Shown here: one piece after another, positions 6,901-7,296 of the stretch | Layout: the number at the start of each line of letters is the position of its first letter | Numbering within the stretch: position 1 is the stretch's first letter | Source of the DNA: Rapidithrix thailandica | GTDB taxonomy: Bacteria; Bacteroidota; Bacteroidia; Cytophagales; Flammeovirgaceae | Direction: 5' to 3' | DNA length: 7,296 nucleotides | Assembly: GCF_039710355.1 (NCBI RefSeq) | Contig: NZ_JBDKWZ010000036.1 | Span: 1 to 7,296, forward strand | Notes under the pieces: model-generated | The model's database searches: none | The model's input: the letters and a program-made list of their open reading frames with translations, nothing else | Told to the model about the DNA's origin: nothing | Position numbers and translations under genes: made by a program

Positions 6901-7159
6901 TGGCTATCATTCTGCTTTAGCTGATACTGAACTGTTTGAGATTTATACAAAGAATGATGTAAAGGATAATTTCAAGCAAATTTTATATAATGCATTGTTA
7001 GGAAAAGCAAAAAGCATAAATTTCTTTCATGACGTTTATAATTACCCAGAAAACGTATTAAAAATGGTTCGTGAGTATGAGGTTGATGTTGATTATGATG
7101 CACTGTTTAACGACTTTTTAAACTATTTGGATATTTCGCAGTTTGCATTAAAAAATTAA
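3938..7159 (+). CDS. STAND (NACHT-like) NTPase with N-terminal Cap4/DUF4297-like nuclease domain, 1073 aa (C6); putative anti-phage sensor
   Basis: Three parts are visible. Residues 1-130 match the Cap4/DUF4297 endonuclease pattern: GYTYQ at 7-11, IEIEA at 31-35, FDD at 41-43 and FQIKDF at 55-60, with D42 or D43 and Q56-x-K58 as likely PD-(D/E)XK residues (Q replacing E). Residues about 188-450 form a STAND ATPase: Walker A GKPGVGKS at 195-202, Walker B VIIDGLDHIE at 269-278, sensor VIVLSRP at 301-307, the GxP-type motif EGYP at 351-354, then a winged-helix-like segment ending LFHDSFNTFL (442-451). Residues about 460-1073 are long, helical and unrecognised, probably the ligand-sensing arm. 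This nuclease-STAND-sensor order is that of Avs-type anti-phage proteins, which sense a viral protein, oligomerise and cut DNA; applying that here is inference. An in-frame TAG at 3926-3928 excludes an earlier start. The gene is complete, ending about 12 bases before an apparent IS630 end. It is far larger than ordinary cassette cargo. Confidence 0.9.
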   Translation: MRNAYSGYTYQKHVTELLLSKMDVERSIDKIEIEADVNNKFDDAKVSFGDVEYYFQIKDFEGISLDDLVLSNGSIKIRGNSHKLSDAKNILFFKSIPLTPNCEILGFPAFKLSDIYIVSFNRSQIDEKIAEFYKNDILRKQEIENWFHQCLDKREWILLREDLPSIKVFNTELQEKTIDTGRKHLQIQNLLLIEGKPGVGKSHFVNSLTKEYNKSILYRFWISSQDEDYEKRLKFKNFIFDFSKKLFNDQKFREINEIFEEIKKRQKTVIIDGLDHIENYNLPEFELFIDFINQLKDYCKVIVLSRPLLKKIEWEKFNLSNWNEKQTQKVLDELFHISDYQIFKKIYSITEGYPILVKYIAEHYKLYKTIPNLNKLESVDSYYNNLINQEKGKQSLSLFLCNRSFFMKSEITQILDESANYVNEFIKEHPYLFEIRLNRISLFHDSFNTFLRKQKINYSSISEKVNLYVYNSIQSLDKRFLSRFNYFYLNNQCKKDIILKYCQISTFKELIQNVIDYEAIQSFYFQIRETINALNYEDLEITHYYDLSLILNIVSRDHISTLNAFYYTYTKALLNNGFSEENITSTRYLFAMLFYIKSNDSTLLFNITSDDMYSTERFSENLQDEIDTEDYYFDQHEKALTGERLDELLQDKLNLKDIVTYSLENSFIHGNSTGSLSVIHDCIQLYMSGKENIAINKLASFLKPYSSQEYYSNWTLKDAKRNILAYGYLPEINDYKKLSLRDFILVRKDLGSFDLRDEIHNFIRLSLQESRKIDISSISLYWTKYYQRKDYSLINLDTALYEFEKKRYVSKFECIELIHKIQEISEKGYRGLLSGFVELYPPHEILPFILENFDIESLRIEWFLLPVDYINIFPDKIFDFAISEILRYHNYNKEIDLKDIMNVLYSNRLNELAQILEITKFSVRVPKSHSIIKEFKKSKLSFVQFEPDKYEFKDDSQSRFNRGELTIKDKEFILNNNIKSYEIAGFSNGYHSALADTELFEIYTKNDVKDNFKQILYNALLGKAKSINFFHDVYNYPENVLKMVREYEVDVDYDALFNDFLNYLDISQFALKN

Positions 7160-7172
7160 CTGATAATGAATA

Positions 7173-7296
7173 GTAGTGTTAAGTAAAATTTAAAATAACG
7201 TAATAATTCAGTACCTTTAGAAAAAAGATGAAAAGGTACAGGGTCAAATTACTGCAAGAAGAAGTATCCGAGCTTAGAGCGATAATTGATAAAGGT
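7173..7296 (+). mobile_element. Left end of an IS630-family insertion sequence (continues beyond the window)
   Basis: Directly after the C6 stop codon the sequence changes to a short AT-rich leader followed by a transposase start. IS630-family elements insert at TA and duplicate it. A TA occurs at 7171-7172 and again at 7174-7175, and the following GTGTTAAGTAAAATTTAAA would be the terminal repeat. The exact boundary cannot be fixed without the right end. The element separates C6 from its own attC, which is not seen in the window. Confidence 0.5.
7228..7296 (+). CDS. IS630-family transposase, N-terminal fragment (cut by window end)
   Basis: The frame is open from ATG 7228 to the window edge and gives 23 residues, beginning MKRYRVKLLQEEVSEL and continuing RAIIDKG. 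A start of the form (K)RYRVxLxxEExxELxxxIxKG is typical of the N-terminal helix-turn-helix region of IS630-family transposases. The catalytic DDE part lies outside the window. The call rests on a short stretch, so the family is probable rather than certain. Confidence 0.6.
   Translation, partial: MKRYRVKLLQEEVSELRAIIDKG

Larger units (their letters stand above)
1..7172 (+). mobile_element. Integron-type gene cassette array (six cassettes, last one interrupted)
   Basis: Six single-gene units on the same strand are separated by attC-like sites. With recombination at G/TT of each R' box, the cassettes are C1 120-864, C2 865-1420, C3 1421-2078, C4 2079-3359, C5 3360-3823 and C6 from 3824. In each of the five complete cassettes the R' bases at the 5' end are the reverse complement of the R'' box at the 3' end: GTTAGCC/GGCTAAC, GTTGTAT/ATACAAC, GTTAGGC/GCCTAAC, GTTAGCA/TGCTAAC and GTTGTGT/ACACAAC. 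This is the known signature of circular integron cassettes. No integrase gene or attI is visible, so this is either the interior of a chromosomal integron or an attC cluster lacking an integrase. The left part belongs to a preceding cassette, of which only the attC is seen. The right limit is where the IS630-like element appears to begin and is approximate. Confidence 0.88.

Overview
The window is AT-rich and reads as an array of single-gene, integron-type cassettes. The organism is probably a member of the Bacteroidota (Flavobacteriia or Cytophagia-like). I infer that from base composition, AT-rich translation leaders without strong Shine-Dalgarno sites, and the protein families present. No rRNA or housekeeping gene is here to confirm it. 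All genes lie on the + strand, and I found no integron integrase in the window.

Layout. Six attC-like sites, each an AAC-ended R'' box, an inverted repeat and a CGTT-started R' box, separate the genes. They lie at 1-125 (left-truncated), 819-870, 1299-1426, 2017-2084, 3233-3365 and 3777-3829. Taking the usual G/TT cut, the cassettes are: C1 120-864 (unknown 232-aa protein), C2 865-1420 (121-aa protein with a WWVELDG motif), C3 1421-2078 (unknown 184-aa protein), C4 2079-3359 (PD-(D/E)XK nuclease-like plus DUF4268 protein), C5 3360-3823 (122-aa unknown protein) and C6 from 3824 (a 1073-aa STAND NTPase with an N-terminal nuclease-like domain). C6 runs into what looks like the left end of an IS630-family insertion sequence, whose transposase starts at 7228 and leaves the window.

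The strongest evidence for cassettes is that the variable bases of the R' box at the 5' end of each complete cassette are the reverse complement of the R'' box at its own 3' end. This holds for all five complete cassettes (C1 to C5), although the two boxes are 0.5 to 1.3 kb apart. Neighbouring R'' and R' boxes within one attC generally do not match. This is expected if each cassette was once a circle with a self-matching attC and was inserted by recombination at G/TT.

The genes do not form a pathway; each is a separate cargo. The most informative is C6: a Cap4/DUF4297-like nuclease fused to a NACHT-like STAND ATPase and a long helical C-terminus. This architecture resembles Avs-type anti-phage sensors, and it is very large for a cassette. 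The C4 nuclease-like protein may also be a defence or DNA-processing gene. C1, C2, C3 and C5 are of unknown function. Most cassettes have too little leader for their own promoter and probably depend on read-through; C6 has a 108-bp leader.
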